Positions 11,391 through 22,299 of a DNA stretch of 64,000 nucleotides are shown here, piece after piece. Position 1 is the first letter of the stretch. The number at the start of each line of letters is the position of its first letter. The notes under the pieces are model-generated. The model was not told the DNA's origin. It did no database searches and saw only the letters and a list, made by a program, of their open reading frames with translations. Position numbers and translations under genes: made by a program. The DNA comes from Pomacea canaliculata (lineage: Eukaryota > Mollusca > Gastropoda > Architaenioglossa > Ampullariidae): positions 12,222,735-12,286,734 of the forward strand of contig NC_037593.1 of the NCBI RefSeq assembly GCF_003073045.1, read 5' to 3'.

Positions 11391-13968
11391 TTGGCCTGTC
11401 TGGCTGTTGGCTGTTGGCTGTGCTGTTGGCTGTTGCCTGTTGGCTGTTGGCCCTGTTGCTGTTGGCTGTTGGCTGGTTGGCTGTTGTGTCTGTGTGTGGT
11501 CCTGTTTGGCTGTGTGGCTTGTTGGCTGTTTGGCCGTGTTGTTGGGCTGTTGGCTTTGTTCGGACTGTTGGCTGTTTGGTCTGCTTGGCTGTGGGCTCGT
11601 GTTGGCTGTTGGCTGTTGCGTGGTTGACTGTGTGCTGGTTGAGGCTGTTTGGGACGTATGTATGGTTGTGCTGTTGGCTGTTGGCTGTTGAGTCTGTTGG
11701 CTGTTGCTGTGTTTGGCTGTTTATGGCTGTTGGCTTGTTGGCTTGGCTGTGTGTGCTGTTGGCTGTGCGGCTGTTGTGGCTGTTGGGCTGTGTGCTGTTG
11801 GCTGGTTGTGGCTGGGTTGGCTGTTGGTCTGTTGGCTGGTTGGCGTTTGTGTCTTTGGCTTGTGTTGGCTGGTGGGCTGTTATGCTGTTGGAGCTTGTTT
11901 GCTGTTGGCGTGTTGGCTGTGGTCGGGCGTGTTGGCTGTTGGCTGTGTGGCTGTATGGCTGGGTATGGCTGTTGGCTGTTGGCTTGTTGGTCTGTGTTGG
12001 GCTTGTTGTTGGCTGTTGGGCGTGTTGGCTGTATGGCTGTTGGTGTTTGTGGTCTTGTTGGCTGTTGTGGGCTTTGCTTGTGTCGCTTGTTGTGCGTGAG
12101 TTGTGCTGTTGGTCTTGTTGGCTGGTTTGGCATGTTGGCTTGTTGGCTGGTTGGCCGTGTGTGTGGCTGCGTTGCTGTTTGGCTGTTGGCCTGTTAGGCG
12201 TTGGCTGGTTGGTGTTGGCCTGTTGGTCTGTTGGCTGTTGGGCTGTTGGCTGTTGCTGCTGTGGCTGTTGGCATGTCTGCTGTTGGCTGTTGGCTTGTTT
12301 GGCTGTTGGCTGTTGCTGTTGGCTGTTGGCTGTGTGGCTGTTGGCTGTTGGCTTGCTGGCTGGTTTGGCGTGGTTGGCTGTGGCCTGTTTGGCTGTTGGC
12401 TGTGCTGGTTGGCTGTTGGCTGTTGGCTGTTGGGGCTGTTGGCTGTTGGATGTTGGCTGTGGGGTGGCTGTTGGCTGTTGGCTGTGTGGGCTGGTTGGCT
12501 GTTCGCGCTGTTTGGCTGTTGGGTCGCTGTTGGGCTGTCTGGCTGGTCGGGCGTTGGTCTGTGGCTTTTGGCCTGTGTTGGCTTGTGTGGCTGTGTGCTG
12601 TTGGGGGCTTTGGTGTGGCCTTGTGTGGCTGGTGTGGCTGTTTGGGGCTGTTGGCTTGGTTGGCTGTTTGGTTCTTGTGTCGGCTGTTGGCTGTTGGCTG
12701 TGTGGCTTGTGGCTGTTTGTGGCTAGTTGGCTAGGTTGGCATGTTGGCTTTGGCTGTTTGGCTGTTGGGTGTTGGCTGTTTGGCTTTGCGTTGGCTGGTG
12801 GCTTGTGGCTGTTGGCTGTTGGCTGTTGGCTGTGTGGGGCGTGTTGGTCTGTGGTGGCTGTTGGCTGTTGGCTGGTGGGGCTGTTGGCGTGTTGGCTGTT
12901 GCTGGTGTGGCTGGTTGGCTGTTCGGCGGTTTGGCTGTGTGGCTGTTGGCGTGTTGGCTGTGGCTGTTGGCTGTTGGGCTGTTGGCTGTTGGCTGTTGGC
13001 TGTTTGGCTGTTGGCGTGTTTGGCTGGTTGGGCTGTTGGCTGTTGGCTGTTGCTGTTGGCTTGTTGGCTGTTGTGCTGGTTGGCTTGTTGGGCGTGTTTG
13101 GCTGTTTGGGTCTGTTGGCTGTGTGCTGTTGGCTTGTTGTGCCGGTTGGCTGTTGGGCGTGTTGTCTGTTGCTGGTTGGTCTGGTTGGCTGTTGCTTGTT
13201 GGCTGTGTGGCTGTTGGCTGTGGGCTGTGTGCGCTGGTTGGCTGGTTGCTGTGGTGGCTGTTGTGGCTGTGTCGCTGTTGCGCGTGTTGTCGCTGTTTCG
13301 CGGTGTTCGCGTTTGTTCGCTGTGTCGCGGCTGTGTTCGCTGTTTCTGCTGTTCCGGTTCGCTGTTCGCTGTTCGCTGTTCGCTGTTCGCTGTTCGCTGT
13401 TCGCTATGTTCGCTGTTCGCTGTTCGCTGTTCGCTGTTCGCTGTTCGCTGTTCCGCTGTCGCTGTTGGCTGTTGCTGTTGGCTGTTGGCTGTTGGCTGTG
13501 GCTTTCGCTGTTGGCTGTTGGCTGTTGGCGTTGGCTTGTTGGCTGTTGGCTGTTGGCTGTTGGTTTGGCTGTTGCTGTTGGCTGTTGGTGTGGCTGTTGG
13601 CTGTGCTGTTGGCTGTTGGCTGTGGCTGTTGGCTGTTGGCTGTTGGGCTGTTGCTGTGCTGTTGGCTGTCGGCGTGTTGCTGTTGGCTTGTTGGCTGTTG
13701 GCTGTTCGCTTTCGCTTTCGCTGTTGCTGTTCGCGTTGGCTGTGCTGTCGCTGTTGGCTGTTGGCTGTTGGCTGTTGGCTGTTGGCTGTGGCTGTTGGCT
13801 GTTGGTGTTGCTGTGGCTGTTGGCTGTTGGCTGTTGGCTGTTGGCTGTGGCTTGTTGGCTGTGGCTGTTGGCTGTGCTGTTCGCTGTTCGCTGTTCGCTG
13901 TTGCTGTTCGACTGTTCGCGTTCGCTGTTCGCTGTTCGCTGTTCGCTGTTCGCTGTTCGCTGTTCGCC
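11391..13968. repeat. Heptamer satellite (TGTTGGC)n with TGTTCGC blocks
   Basis: About 2.6 kb of a 7-bp unit reading TGTTGGC on the plus strand. From about 13,275 it switches to blocks of TGTTCGC (about 13,275-13,455 and 13,880-13,965), separated by a TGTTGGC block with some mixed units. The left two thirds is full of one-base slips; the last 600 bp is much cleaner. It directly abuts the 67-68 bp minisatellite on its left. All long frames here are low-complexity artefacts. Confidence 0.95.
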
Positions 13969-14700
13969 ATCAATCATCAACAACCATCATCAACTATCAG
14001 TAACCAGCATCAACAATAAACAACCACCACCACCATTAATCAACAACACTCATCACTTATCACCCTTAATCATCAACTTTCATCAACAACGACTATCAAC
14101 AACTTTCATTAACCACCAAGAACAACCACCAATCAACAAACAACTATGAACAGCAATCATCACTCATCAACATCAATTACCGTTATAAACAACAATCATC
14201 ATCATGCATCATCGTCGTCGTCATCATCATCGATTATCAACAGCAATTATTAACATCAACCATCAACAACTATCAATAACCACAAACAACCACCACCATC
14301 AATCAACAACAGTCAACACTCATCACCATTAATCATCAATAACCGTCAACAACGACCACCAACAACAACCACCATCAATCAACAACAACCATCAAGAGCA
14401 ACCATCATCATCAACATCATCATCAACATCAACCATCAACAGCAACCATCATCAGCAACAGCAACCATCATCATCATCATCAACAATCACATATCACCCT
14501 TAATCATCAACATTCATCAACAACGACCATCAACAACTTTCAATAACCACCAAGAACAACCACCAATCGACAAACAACTATGAACAGCAATCATCATCAT
14601 CATCAATTATCAACAACAATTATCAACATCAACCATCAACAACAACCATCAGCAACTCTGATCGACAACTATCACAACTTACAACAGTTGACAACATTTA
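13969..14700. repeat. CAT/CAA-rich low-complexity tract
   Basis: Irregular mix of CAT, CAA and AAC triplets (CATCAACAACCATCATCAAC-like). At least one longer internal duplication is visible: the CATCAACAACGAC...CAACAACTTTCA...ACCACCAAGAACAACCACCAATC segment near 14,070-14,140 recurs near 14,510-14,575. No coding potential seen. Confidence 0.85.
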
Positions 14701-17700
14701 TTATACAAGAGTAATCATTTCTATCAGCTGGCCGGCTTGCTCTTCTTGGGCAAGTGTATATAAGCTGTCTGCTGTTTTCTGTTCTCTACTTTCCATCTTT
14801 CTATCATAACGATGCGACACGCATTATGTATGTAGTCAAAGACAAAGCTTTACCTTCTAATTCTATCATTTCGCCTTCTTTCCTACATGAGATCACATCA
14901 CATACTAGTTGCGGTCCATGCTGCGCACAAAGATAGCAAAAAATAATAAAATAAAATCACCTCAAATTATCTCACAAATACAGTCGGGATAGAAATGTAA
15001 TCACAGCATCAAAACTTGCCTTCACAATGATTCGCAAAATAAAAGAAGGAATAAAAATCTCCAAGTCAACTACAGGTGTAAACACTTCAAGGTGTAAGCC
15101 CTAGTTCAATCACGGCTAGCCAGGAAACAACTATACTCAATACTCAATCATCAATCAAAGCAGTCAGTGTACACACATCTCACATCCAAGTCTCAGTAAA
15201 CACAAACAAGCCCACAATGGCAATTTCTCTCTAGAGATGCAATAAACACACAAGCAATCCTAACGAGAAATCAAAGAGCAATCCAGTTCTTTAATTGTAA
15301 TAATGTGAGCACTACTCATCATCAAAGATTTAAAGTTCAATATAAGGGTTTCAGGAAACAGCCAACAACTTTTTCTTAAAACAATAAATGGAGTAGATAA
15401 TGGGGAGATAATCCTCTCGCTCAGAACACTTACCAAGCTTCTTCCATGAAAAGCAACACTCAGGGATAAGGTGAAGGTAGCAGGGAAAGAGAAGACAGAA
15501 TACAGTAGAGACAGAGGCTATGCCCTTACTAAACCTCGACATCTGGAGCTGGAGACGGGGAATAAAAATGTTAAAATTAACCATAAACATCAACAGAAAG
15601 ACCACTAGACTCCTCAAAGGACAATCCTTCCACACAACAACTGTTTACAAGACAGACAACCCCTCAATCTCTTCGGGGTCACCAATTGTCACGGACAATC
15701 ACAGATGATGGCAGATAGATGATGGTAGATGATGGCAGATAGATGATGGCAGATAGATGATAGCAGATAGATGATAACAAATAGATGATGGTAGTTGATG
15801 GTAGATGATGGCAGATGGCAAATGTATTTTTTAAGCTGGTTCACAGATCACAACAACACAAACCCTCTGCCCCAACACACGGTCAAACACCAAAGAACTC
15901 TCACACAGACAAAACTCAAAGCTAACTCTACCATCTCGCAATTCTTAGCTCCTCGCCAAAAATGAAAAGTTTCTTATATTTGTCCTCACGTCTGTCTACT
16001 TGCTGATTAGAAGAATGGGATATGGTCATGGAACTATGTCCGATGACTAGTGGTCAAATTAAATAATAAAAAAATAAAAAATTGAATAATCGAAAAATTA
16101 GAGTAAGTCGAAGATAACACTTACAATTCCCGTCATCTGCAGTCCCGATGTAGGATACTTTCACGAACCTCAGCGCCAGGAATGCTTCTCCCACCCTTTC
16201 ACTGCCAGGCAGGTGAGGTGCGCTGTCTCACTAGCAACTACACCAACACACCACTGCATATGTTTCCATGGAAACACAAATGCCAGTAGACACTTCCAGA
16301 CTCTCTGGCCAGGACATTCGTGGAAACGTCGACAGGATGTTCGATTCCTCGACGACCGACAAGGGAGGAAACTCCAGGACTACCCGGATCGGTTGGAGCT
16401 ACCCAGCCCTACCTCGGTTGACAGTCACCCCAGGGTGGGTCCGGTGTAGGAAGAAGGCTGATGACGGCACGCGGCAGTCGTTTCCGAGATACACACTGGC
16501 AGACTCCTGAACAGTGAGGGCTGACGAGGCAGACACACCTGACTGCTGACGATACACTTCAGTAGCCCCGAACCGCAGGTGCTGACGTCAGATCCACCCG
16601 GCTGACGACGATTCACTTCAATAACCATCCACAGTCGGTGCTGACTGCGTAGGGCTGCCGACGACACTCTTCCAATCGTCGTTCTTTTCCTCGTTCATTC
16701 CTTGTCCTAGGTAATTTCTCTCCCGGGTAATTCCTGAAATGCTTACTTGGCTAATGAATATTCATACTGAACTTTATCACTATTACAATAACAACCACAA
16801 CAACTCTCTCCATTATCATCACATTATACACACCGTGGGTCCGGTGTAGGTAAAAGGCTCGCAGGCCCTCCTGTAGTCAGACGTAGTTAACCTCCTTAAC
16901 CATTCGTCCACATTAGTTCCTGTAACTTAATGACTAATGAGTACCACTCACTGCTGCTATTAGTCTCCCTGAGTTATACTCATCACGTGATTTCTTGTTG
17001 AACGTTAAGATTTTTTTCATGAAACAATTTAACAATGCTTTCACTGTGAAATCAGAATTTAGAATTCAGGACAATATAAAAACATATTTGTTTACCTTTA
17101 CACGGCAAGGAACTAAATGCACAGATTCCACTGTCTGTATTCACACCTGTACAGGTAGGACCAACTGTCTCGGCGGCTGCGGTGGGAATGTCACACACTG
17201 CTCACTGAGCGAAAAACCTGGAGGTGAGCTGTCCTTACTAGTGTCACGTGTCATCAGATATGCTCCTGCACGGGGTGTACGAATTCACCCTTCATTTCTT
17301 TTATCCTCACGCGGTACACACACAAACAGAAGAAAAAAATTGTTAGCCTCTCACTGTTTTAAATTGTTTATTTTAATTTGTCTTAATTTTTTTTTCTTTA
17401 TCAAGATACATCCTGAGGAGACTTTTGTTTACAAGTAAATCACACTGGAAAATGAAGCAAGCACAATTTGACTTTTTTCTGTTCATTTATTCCTCCTAGT
17501 CTTTCCGTCTACATTCTGACGCTTTTCTGTTGAATGATGAAGTTACGGTTACACCAGATACAACGATATCTTTAATTATAATAATTTATATTTTTGATAT
17601 AGAGTCGGTTATTAGCAGTGATAGTGTGTGGGATAACCGTTACCGACATCCCAGGTTCTTAGTTGTAATACACACACACACACACTCTGACACACACACA

Positions 17701-18718
17701 CACACACGCAAACAAAAAGAATAAGTAGACAGAGACAGGAGACAGACGCACGAGTTAAATAGACATTAAAAGATTTTCGTTTCGCTGAAATCTTTATGAG
17801 GATCACACAGCATAATAATTTTCTTTCAATGGAAAACAAAAGCGAAATCAGATTGGTTCACAAGTCTTTTATTTTCCAAGACATGAACTGTAATATTGTG
17901 GCAAATAAAAAAGATTTTGTCGTAAGATGTCGACTCCCGAGCGACAGCCAACACTAAACAACTCATTCAAACTGGCAGAGGAGAAAGTAATCAAAGGGAC
18001 GTAAGACACATTAAAAAGGCTTAGCTTGTTATCTCCCATTCTTCAGTGTGGAACTTTTTCGGAAAAGAGTTTTGACGGGATTCAATCGCTTCTCGCGAGT
18101 CTGTGTTCGAGCATGGAGCTTGTTGTTGTTGTTTTTTTCATTTTAATTATAATATTTTGAATGAGTATACCATGTAGTGATAGACGGAAGGCTCTCCTCG
18201 GTAGTCTTTGTTTTATTTGACTGTCGAAGTGTGATGTACAGTTGGACACGTGTGCATGTAGGTCCACATACTGATCACTTCATCTGTTTCTTCGTTCATC
18301 CATACGCCGTATATATATATATGGTAAGTTTTATTTCATCGAGACGTGTAAGTTGAATTAAAATAACAGGTTAAACATTAAAAAGTGAACATTGACACGT
18401 ATGAAAAAACATTGACATTAACAGTCGTACAGAAAAATGCAGAGGATCTGTTATTTCGAACATCGCCATCTTGACTTCCAGCTTCAGGCACATTTACCTC
18501 TGTTGACTAGGTTACCTCAGTTTTGGCTCGACAGAATGCTCTCCTCCTGGATTTAGGGCGAAGACACCAGCAATAGTAAAATAAGGTCTCTCAGAATCTG
18601 AATCTACTCAGCGGCAATGCCAGGATACCCGTAATTCACCCGTGTCTTTCTCCCCTTTCCTTTTCTTCTCTCTCTTTCGCTTGATGCGTGTAGTCATTTC
18701 TTTCTTAGTGGGGTAACT
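14701..18718. other. Intergenic DNA between satellites and G2, no gene recognised
   Basis: AT-rich DNA with several repeats but no convincing exon. A plus-strand TATATAAGCT lies near 14,756. A GATG-type minisatellite occupies 15,700-15,826. The 16-mer GTGGGTCCGGTGTAGG occurs at 16,435 and again 400 bp on at 16,835. An AC run lies at 17,671-17,707. No module-type cysteine exon was found, so no seventh family member is visible here. Confidence 0.5.
15700..15826. repeat. Short minisatellite of AGATGATGGC / AGATAGATGATGGC units
   Basis: About nine imperfect tandem units of 10-14 bp (for example CAGATAGATGATGGC) within AT-rich intergenic sequence. Confidence 0.85.
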
Positions 18719-21700
18719 TTAACGTCCAAGGCAGTACAGCGCCATGAGCAGCAGGCACAGGACGCCAGAGGGCGTGACGTGAGATGACGTAGAAACAGGA
18801 AATAGTTTTCCTGCGCAGAACTCGCCCAGACGGTCGTTAGTGCAAGTGCACGATGTAATCCTGTCGTTCAGGGTATCCGTGTACATACCCCGGCTGCCAT
18901 AGCAACAAAAGGAGACGTCAGATGCCTCGCACTTGAGGCTTGGATGGTCGTCACACCCAGAATTGTAAGAACAAGCCTCACCTGAAAACAATACCTCAGA
19001 ATGTTATTCAGAACCATCACTGCTTCTTGCTTGATCTTAAGAAACCAGGGACCAACAGGACCTAAGACCATGATTGGCTGCATTGGGACAGTTTGAACTA
19101 ATGTACCTGTGGAGTTGTAGAAGCCCGCCTCCGGCACAGCGTAGGCGCCATGTTCTGGGTGGGGAACCCGGGTGTTGGCGCACCGGCACCCGATAGATTC
19201 GTAGCTCTCCTGCTCGTAGGCGGCGAAGTAGTAGGTGGTGTTAGGTGTTCGACAACACAGCGACAGAACCTTGTTGGTGCTGGTGTCGTAGTTCCTATAA
19301 AACGTGAGCTTCGACGACAACAGTTCGCAGGCAGATCCGCTCTCGCACCAACGACCTGAGTGAACACAACAACAAAGAGGTCAAACCGTACATACGGGTG
19401 TGGCTCACCTGTCTATTCACGATATCCCTTCACACGCCCAACTATTCATTCATTTATAGTCTTACCATAGTCTTTCGTTAGCTCGGCCCACTGAATGGTC
19501 TTGACTGTCGGGGAACCTTCCTCGTCGTGAGAACTGCAGCTGCAGATGTCTTTAGGTGTAGCGCCCTGCACGGTCTGCACGTGGGGCTCGTGTATGAGGC
19601 TCGGACAGCAGTACGTCACTGTCACGTTCTGGGCACCGCTCTTGACAACCGCCGTCTTGGCTCCTACTGGACACGCGGCGTCCTTCAGGCACCCTGTGAC
19701 GTAGCAAGAAAAACACAAAAGTGAAGTGTGACGCGATGCCGAGATATAAATATTCATACAGCTGCAAACACACCCACACAGTGTCTACATACAGTGTCTA
19801 CATTTACACAGAGTAGATAGCATACAGTATGCACTCTCACCCACCCACCTATCCGCCTTACCCACCCACCTATCCACCTAACCCACCCACCTATCCACAC
19901 ACAAAAGTGAAAAAAAATCTCCTCACTCTGTTCCAAGGCGGGAACGGACTTCACATCGTCGTCGCAGCGCTCCCCCCGGAACTCGTTGCTGCACGTGCAG
20001 GCCGTGGTGGTGGCGTTGAGGTTGGTGGTGTGGATGCCGCGGCTGTTGTAGCAGCAGTAGACGCCCCGGTGACCCTCACACTTGAGGCTGGGGTTGTCGT
20101 CACACAGGGCTTCATACAGACACGCCTCGCCTGCAGTCACAACAATGAGGTCAACGACAATCAGTATCCGCCAGGGCCCTTCCCCATCCCCCACCTCCAC
20201 CTCTTTCTCCTTCTGTACATACTCATCACATCTTAGGTTTCTTATCTTTATGTCCGACACAACACGTGACAAGCCAGTATGCATATTTTCTCTGTCAAAA
20301 AAACCTAAAGAAATAAAGATATATTATTGCACAAGCAGTTGTGTGTGTGTTTTCTGTGCGTGCGTGTGTAGACGGGAACATCTAGTTGCTACTTGACTTT
20401 TATGACGACCGTTGTGACTGTACTTGTGGTCTTTATGTTGTTCAGTGTCGTTACACCTACGTGCTGTGAAGCCTGTCTCATGCTACACTTTACGTTTCCC
20501 GACGGAAACACAAAAGCAATGGCGTTGAAACTTTTATTGCTATTATTCTTGAACAGTTGTACTAGAGGTGTCGCTTGTCACCATTGCAGTGAGAGGCTCT
20601 GGGTTCAGATCTCGTCTCGGGACACTCTTTGTGACACCTGTCCGCAGGGCTGGGCGTTGTTTTTTTTTTCCCCCTGGTAATCCGGTTTCCTTCTCCCTTC
20701 CTCTCCCACCCTCCCTCAATAGTCCGAAATCATCTCAAGGTGTCAGCACTTTTCTACTAAATAAACCAACCAACCTTTCCCTCTTACGCACACACAAACC
20801 AGCAGGCGAGACAGAAACACACAGAAGCAAACAGGTCAGACACACAGGCTTACACACACACACAGACACACACAGAGCTTTCTCTCTCTTTTCCGCAAAC
20901 ACACAAATCCAGACAGAAATTACTCAGCGGCGATCTGGAGGATAGTGATCTAAAACAACATGTCGGCTACAAACAACAGTCCATTAATAATTTGCGCAGC
21001 TCTCACCTGAAGAGACGTAGCGTTGGGTCAATGGCACGTTGTAGGCGCCAGGTGGCGTTAGTGGCGCCGAGTTGTTCGCACAACGGCAACCCACGTAGTC
21101 GGGGTCAGAGGCGTTGTACATGACGAACTCGATGTTGTCGCTGTTGCGGCAGCAGTACGGCTGCTGTACCGACCCGATCGTCGCATTGAAGTGGGAGCCA
21201 CTGCAGTCCTTTTCGCCGAACAAACACATGCGACCTGAACATGCAAAACAGACATAATAAACACGTGACCTGAACATACAAAACAGTCATAATAAACACG
21301 TGACCTGAACATGCAAAACAGACATAATAAACACGTGACCTGAACACACAAAACAGACATAATAAACACGTGACCTGAACACACAAAACAGACATAATAA
21401 TCACGTGACCTGAACATGCAAAACAGACATAATAAACACGTGACCTGAACATGCAAAACAGACATAATAATCACGTGACCTGAACGTAAAGCAGTCCTAT
21501 AAACACGTGACCTGAACAAGAACGGTCAAATTCAAATTCAACGGTGTAATTCTTTATCATATGAAAAACAGACAACTCCGATTTTATTGCGTGAACTTTC
21601 ACTTCGGTGACCTTAGGTCAGTCAGGATCAAGATCCTTCCGCGCCTCAAACAGCTTTTCAAACCTCACCTTCATCCATGGTGTCGTCAGCCCAGTTCTTC

Positions 21701-21975
21701 AAAGCATCCTTGGTCTGACCAGTCCCGTTGTGCAGACCTTGCGACAGGCATTGACACTGTCCGTCAACCCGCACACTCATCTGTCTGCTGACGTCACTGC
21801 AGCAGTAGGTAACGTTGCCGGTGGTCCTGGTGGCGGTGATGTTGCGGCAGTTGTCGTCTGTCAAACAGTCTTCCGCTGCAGCAGCTCCTGGACATTAACA
21901 TCAGATGAATTCTCGTTGTCATAATCTTCTTGTGGATTATGGCGATAGTGGAAGTGATGATGATGATGGCGTAAG

Positions 21976-22012
<37 letters not shown>

Positions 22013-22299
22013 AGAGATAATTTGTCTAAGAGAGGCACAAACTACAAAAGAAGAAAGTGGGGAACGCCTCACCCTTCTTCATCCATCCAAGACCTATCCC
22101 ATGTCCATGCATGTAACCATAGAAACAAGTTCTATAACATTTCGTGTTCTCGGTACACAACACAATAAAGTTTACATCAAACTAAAGGCCGCATAGTCAT
22201 CTCCCAAGCCATTCTCTCACAAAAGAACCACTCACCTACGACTACAGCAACAACAACAGCCACAGCAGTCACCCACAACGTAGTAAGGATTGCAGTCAT
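18719..22299 (-). CDS. G2: long-form cysteine-rich protein, A-B-C-A'-B'-C' with GPI-like tail
   Basis: Seven coding exons on the minus strand: signal peptide 22299-22236, A 21887-21669, B 21234-21007, C 20130-19927, A' 19693-19466, B' 19355-19107, C' 18981-18719 with TAA stop. The sum is 1,455 nt, 484 residues. Every intron is GT-AG in phase 1 and each module exon is a multiple of three. The leader (MTAILTTLWVTAVAVVVAVVV) is strongly hydrophobic. A is longer than usual (73 residues) but keeps six Cys; the cysteine counts are 6-6-8-6-6-8. The C-terminus has a Ser-rich stretch, then a hydrophobic run (GVLCLLLMALYCLG) ending in Arg, as in a GPI-attachment signal. Introns hold a SINE-like copy, a 35-bp minisatellite and a GAT repeat. 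A' is closest to that of G1. Probably an extracellular, surface-anchored glycoprotein; function unknown. Confidence 0.88.
19838..19899. repeat. Short tandem repeat in G2 intron (CCCACCCACCTATCC unit)
   Basis: Three imperfect copies of a roughly 21-bp unit, containing CCCACCCACCTATCC, in the intron between the C and A' exons of G2. Confidence 0.8.
20560..20776 (+). mobile_element. tRNA-derived SINE-like element in G2 intron 3, antisense to the gene
   Basis: GGGTTCAGATCTCGTCTCGG at about 20,601 resembles a pol III B box (GGTTCAANTCC-like) followed by a SINE body. A homopolymer-rich middle follows, then a 3' end with AAATAAACCAACCAACC, typical of a simple-repeat SINE tail. The A box upstream is unclear, so the 5' end is approximate and may be truncated or diverged. 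It sits between the B and C exons of G2. Confidence 0.5.
21235..21515. repeat. 35-bp minisatellite next to the exon B acceptor of G2
   Basis: About eight tandem copies of a 35-bp unit (ATGCAAAACAGACATAATAA then ACACGTGACCTGAAC), differing by few bases. On the gene strand each unit contains a pyrimidine-rich stretch followed by TTCAG and GTCACGTG, echoing the real 3' splice site of exon B at 21,235. It appears to have grown by duplication of the intron end. Confidence 0.95.
21954..22011. repeat. GAT trinucleotide microsatellite in G2 intron 1
   Basis: About 18 GAT/TGA units with two interruptions, starting 67 bp from the exon A acceptor on the intron side. Confidence 0.95.

Noticed and set aside
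5882-11627. Several open frames of 470-907 codons on both strands
   Set aside because: They run through the 67-68 bp minisatellite, the heptamer array and even the N gap. Near-identical repeat peptides occur in several frames at once, with no leader or domain.
11391-13968. Telomere-type repeat
   Set aside because: The unit TGTTGGC/TGTTCGC does not match TTAGGG or other known animal telomere repeats, and it is flanked by other satellites.
11305-14149. Leu/Gly/Cys/Trp-rich (plus) and Gln/Thr/Asn-rich (minus) open frames of up to 928 codons
   Set aside because: Pure translations of a 7-bp repeat lacking stop codons; no real protein features.
15660-15700. GGTGACCCCGAAG-like sequence after ...GTGACA on the minus strand, reminiscent of an LTR end and primer-binding site
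   Set aside because: No matching second LTR, no opposite LTR end and no gag or pol similarity nearby. If anything it is an old solitary relic; not annotated.
21235-21515. CRISPR-like look of the 35-bp repeats
   Set aside because: There are no unique spacers; units are directly adjacent, and the context is a eukaryotic intron.
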